From positions 1-8,437 of the forward strand of contig DATFAS010000237.1 of assembly GCA_035254305.1 (NCBI GenBank): a DNA stretch of 8,437 nt, read 5' to 3'. Source of the DNA: DATFAS01 sp035254305. Lineage in GTDB: Bacteria; Bacillota; Bacilli; Aneurinibacillales; RAOX-1. Positions 6,639 through 8,437 of the stretch are shown here, in pieces. Position numbers and translations under genes: made by a program. Each line of letters opens with the position of its first letter. Positions within the stretch are counted from its first letter, which is position 1. The notes beneath the pieces were generated by a model that saw only the letters and a list, made by a program, of their open reading frames with translations, made no database searches and was not told the DNA's origin.

Positions 6639-7079
6639 ATGTACGATTATCGTCAGGCTACTCATACAACGATGTTCCGGGATTATAATCGCTTTATTCA
6701 GGATTTACGAAATTCAATTAAAGGAGAGAGAGAGGCTATTGCATTTTATACTCGCCTTGCAGAACTTGCACCAAGCAGTTATGCACGCAATCAGGTAATG
6801 TTTGCTCTAAGAGATGAACAACGTCATAATCAAATGTTAACTAATTTGTATATTCAACTTACTGGATCACGCCCAGGAATAAGGGTAAGTCCACAGTTAC
6901 CAACGAATTTCATAAGTGGTTTAACCACTGCTTTGAATGATGAATTGGCTGCAGCTGATACGTATAAGAGTATGTATTTAAATGCACTAGACCGAAATAT
7001 TCAAAATATCTTCTTCGATATTATGCATGATGAACATGAACACGCAACACGGTTTGCTTATGTTCGTGGAACACTTTGA
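6639..7079 (+). CDS. Ferritin-like (rubrerythrin-type) diiron protein
   Basis: This small four-helix-bundle protein has 146 residues from the preferred start (159 if the ATG at 6600 is used). Both halves show the rubrerythrin-type iron ligand pattern: E30-x6-Y37 (GEREAIAFY) with E60-x2-H63 (RDEQRHN), and E102-x6-Y109 (DELAAADTY) with E132-x2-H135 (DEHEH). The intact ligand set suggests a diiron centre, with possible peroxide reduction, ferroxidase or iron-storage activity. There is no rubredoxin domain, no signal peptide and no membrane segment, so a soluble protein is expected. Similar short ferritin-like proteins are common in Bacillales genomes, generally with unknown function. It follows the L,D-transpeptidase gene by 89 bases and has its own terminator. 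The fold call is good; the specific function is not known. Confidence 0.82.
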   Translation: MYDYRQATHTTMFRDYNRFIQDLRNSIKGEREAIAFYTRLAELAPSSYARNQVMFALRDEQRHNQMLTNLYIQLTGSRPGIRVSPQLPTNFISGLTTALNDELAAADTYKSMYLNALDRNIQNIFFDIMHDEHEHATRFAYVRGTL

Positions 7080-7102
7080 CCCTTTAGGGGTCTTTTTCTT
7101 TT
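7078..7102 (+). terminator. Intrinsic terminator after the ferritin-like gene
   Basis: GACCC (7078-7082) pairs with GGGTC (7088-7092) around TTTAG, followed by TTTTTCTTTT (7093-7102). The stem is short but GC-rich. It begins inside the TGA stop codon (7077-7079) of the ferritin-like gene, so the gene and its terminator overlap. Confidence 0.75.
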
Positions 7103-7106
7103 CTAT

Positions 7107-7136
7107 GCATCAAGTTTAATGACAAAGCTCATAATG
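7107..7136 (+). promoter_or_regulatory. Possible forespore (SigG-like) promoter before the deacetylase gene
   Basis: GCATC (7107-7111) and CATAATG (7130-7136) are 18 bases apart. They match the SigG-type consensus (GHATR, 17-18 bases, CATnHTA) at 4 of 5 and 6 of 7 positions. The start codon is 37 bases after the -10. The gene needs its own promoter because a terminator lies just upstream, but the match is short and could be chance; no good SigA-type -35 pairs with this -10. Confidence 0.3.
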
Positions 7137-7172
7137 TTCGTATGGATAACATTTCTAACGAAGGAGTAAAGA

Positions 7173-8437
7173 ATGGTACGCTGGTGGATACTGGCATTCT
7201 TTTTGTTTGTTGTTTCAATATGGAGTTATTTCTACCGATTTGATGTTGAAAATTGGGGAAGGATGGTCGTTTCGGTTAAAACCGAACCTTATACAATTGG
7301 AGAACGGACCCTGATCATAGCTCCCCACCCAGATGATGAAACTTTAATTGGTGCTGGAATTATACAGAAAGCTGTAGAGCAAAAGAAATCCGTGAAGGTA
7401 GTAATCGTTACAAACGGTGATGGATATAGAGGAGCGGTAAAAAGGAATTTTGGAGTTGAGAATCCAGTCGCTACTGATTTTCGAAAGTTAGGTGAGATTC
7501 GACATCAGGAATCATTAGATGCCATGCACCATTTAGGTTTAAAAACATCAGATATACTATTCCTAGGTTATCCAGATGGTGGGATAAACGGAATGTGGGA
7601 AAGAGATTGGGACTATAATCATCTACACCAGGGGTTAAATGGTTATGATCATTCTCCTTATGCCTTTAGCTTTGAAAAGCAAGCAGCCTATTGTGGAGAA
7701 AATTTAATTAAAAACTTATCGGATGTTATCCACCATTATCAACCAACAGATATTATTTACCCAGATCCCCATGATCGTCACCATGACCATTGGGCAACAA
7801 GCGCTTTTGTGAAATATACTCTAATTAAAGATTCTTATAAGAGGAAAGAATGGACGTTTCTAGTCCATCGTGGAAACTTTCCTTATCCCTGGTCGTATAA
7901 ACCCTGGATGCCCCTGCGCCCACCCACTGTCTTAGAGGGGGTTAATACACAATGGCACTATTTCGATCTAAACAAAAAGGAAGTGATTCAGAAATATGAG
8001 GCAATCCAAAAGTATAATACCCAAACACGAGTCATGAAATCATTTCTTAGTGCTTTTGCAAGGAAGAATGAAATGCTTGGTTCATATAAAGAATATAAAT
8101 TACTGAATAATGGTGTACAGCCATTGTTTTTTCCTGATCCTGTAGCTGATACCGCTATTCGTGATAATATTCCAGAAGCTGATCTTGTTAAGGTTGGGGT
8201 ACTACGGAGGGATAAGAGTCTTTATGTGGGAATTGAAACGAAAGCACCCATCCAAGCAGAAGTAGAATATGGCATTCATCTTCGGCTCTTCGCCTCACAA
8301 GGTATAAAAAGAATTGATGCAACGGTGAAGCAAAATAAGGTGTCTTTTATGAATGATGCTAGTAACAGTATTGTTCCTACAAAATCATCCAATTTTTATA
8401 TAAATAAAAATCAATTATGGTTTCAACTGCCAGAAGA
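7173..8437 (+). CDS. Membrane-anchored PIG-L/LmbE-family N-acetylglucosaminyl deacetylase (3' truncated)
   Basis: The frame starts at ATG 7173, with AAGGAG at 7161-7166, and stays open to the window edge (421 complete codons). Residues 4-20 form one hydrophobic segment after MVR; with few positive charges on the N-terminal side and RF following, an N-in, catalytic-domain-out anchor is likely but not certain. The PIG-L domain starts at TLIIAPHPDDETLIGAG: H52 and D55 are the expected zinc ligands and D54 the likely catalytic base. EIRHQESLDAMHHLGL (108-123) is the usual RxxE helix. HDRHHDHWAT (200-209) supplies the third zinc ligand, H206. Family members hydrolyse N-acetyl groups from GlcNAc-type sugars or conjugates, such as bacillithiol precursors (BshB). 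This protein is much longer than BshB, membrane-anchored, and has a probable beta-rich extension after about residue 350, so an extracellular glycan is a more likely substrate. The exact substrate is unknown. Confidence 0.88.
   Translation, partial: MVRWWILAFFLFVVSIWSYFYRFDVENWGRMVVSVKTEPYTIGERTLIIAPHPDDETLIGAGIIQKAVEQKKSVKVVIVTNGDGYRGAVKRNFGVENPVATDFRKLGEIRHQESLDAMHHLGLKTSDILFLGYPDGGINGMWERDWDYNHLHQGLNGYDHSPYAFSFEKQAAYCGENLIKNLSDVIHHYQPTDIIYPDPHDRHHDHWATSAFVKYTLIKDSYKRKEWTFLVHRGNFPYPWSYKPWMPLRPPTVLEGVNTQWHYFDLNKKEVIQKYEAIQKYNTQTRVMKSFLSAFARKNEMLGSYKEYKLLNNGVQPLFFPDPVADTAIRDNIPEADLVKVGVLRRDKSLYVGIETKAPIQAEVEYGIHLRLFASQGIKRIDATVKQNKVSFMNDASNSIVPTKSSNFYINKNQLWFQLPE

Overview
The window looks like chromosomal DNA of an endospore-forming, AT-rich Bacillota, probably of the order Bacillales. 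The grounds are a Bacillus-style sulfate assimilation operon with a PiT-family sulfate permease, a YhcN/YlaJ-type sporulation lipoprotein, strong purine-rich Shine-Dalgarno sites and U-rich intrinsic terminators. I see no mobile element, CRISPR array, tRNA or rRNA gene.

Positions 1-4869 hold the 3' part of a plus-strand operon for sulfate assimilation. In order it encodes: a 5'-truncated fusion of uroporphyrinogen-III C-methyltransferase with a uroporphyrinogen-III synthase-like domain (siroheme precursor supply), CysP (sulfate uptake), CysH (APS/PAPS reductase with Fe-S cysteines), Sat (ATP sulfurylase) and CysC (APS kinase). From cysP to cysC the gaps are 2, 23 and 15 bases. A near-perfect hairpin with a T8 run closes the operon after cysC. 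The logic is: CysP imports sulfate, Sat makes APS, CysC can convert APS to PAPS, CysH reduces APS and/or PAPS to sulfite, and siroheme serves the downstream sulfite reductase, which is not in this window.

Positions 4870-5038 are a short non-coding stretch between converging genes. It holds an orphan extended -10 promoter motif and a symmetric hairpin that can terminate transcription in either direction; together they could define a transcript of about 80 nt.

Positions 5039-8437 hold an envelope- and probably spore-related group. A minus-strand YhcN-like lipoprotein with an Asn/Tyr/Gly/Thr-rich repeat region diverges from a secreted L,D-transpeptidase with a C-terminal peptidoglycan-binding domain. 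These are followed by a small rubrerythrin-type ferritin-like protein with its own terminator. Last is a membrane-anchored PIG-L/LmbE deacetylase that runs off the right edge. The sporulation link is firm only for the YhcN family; for the others it is inference from position.

Most of the window is recognisable. The points most worth a second look are the divergent HemD half of the fusion, the orphan promoter/terminator pair, and the predicted outward-facing PIG-L deacetylase with a C-terminal extension.
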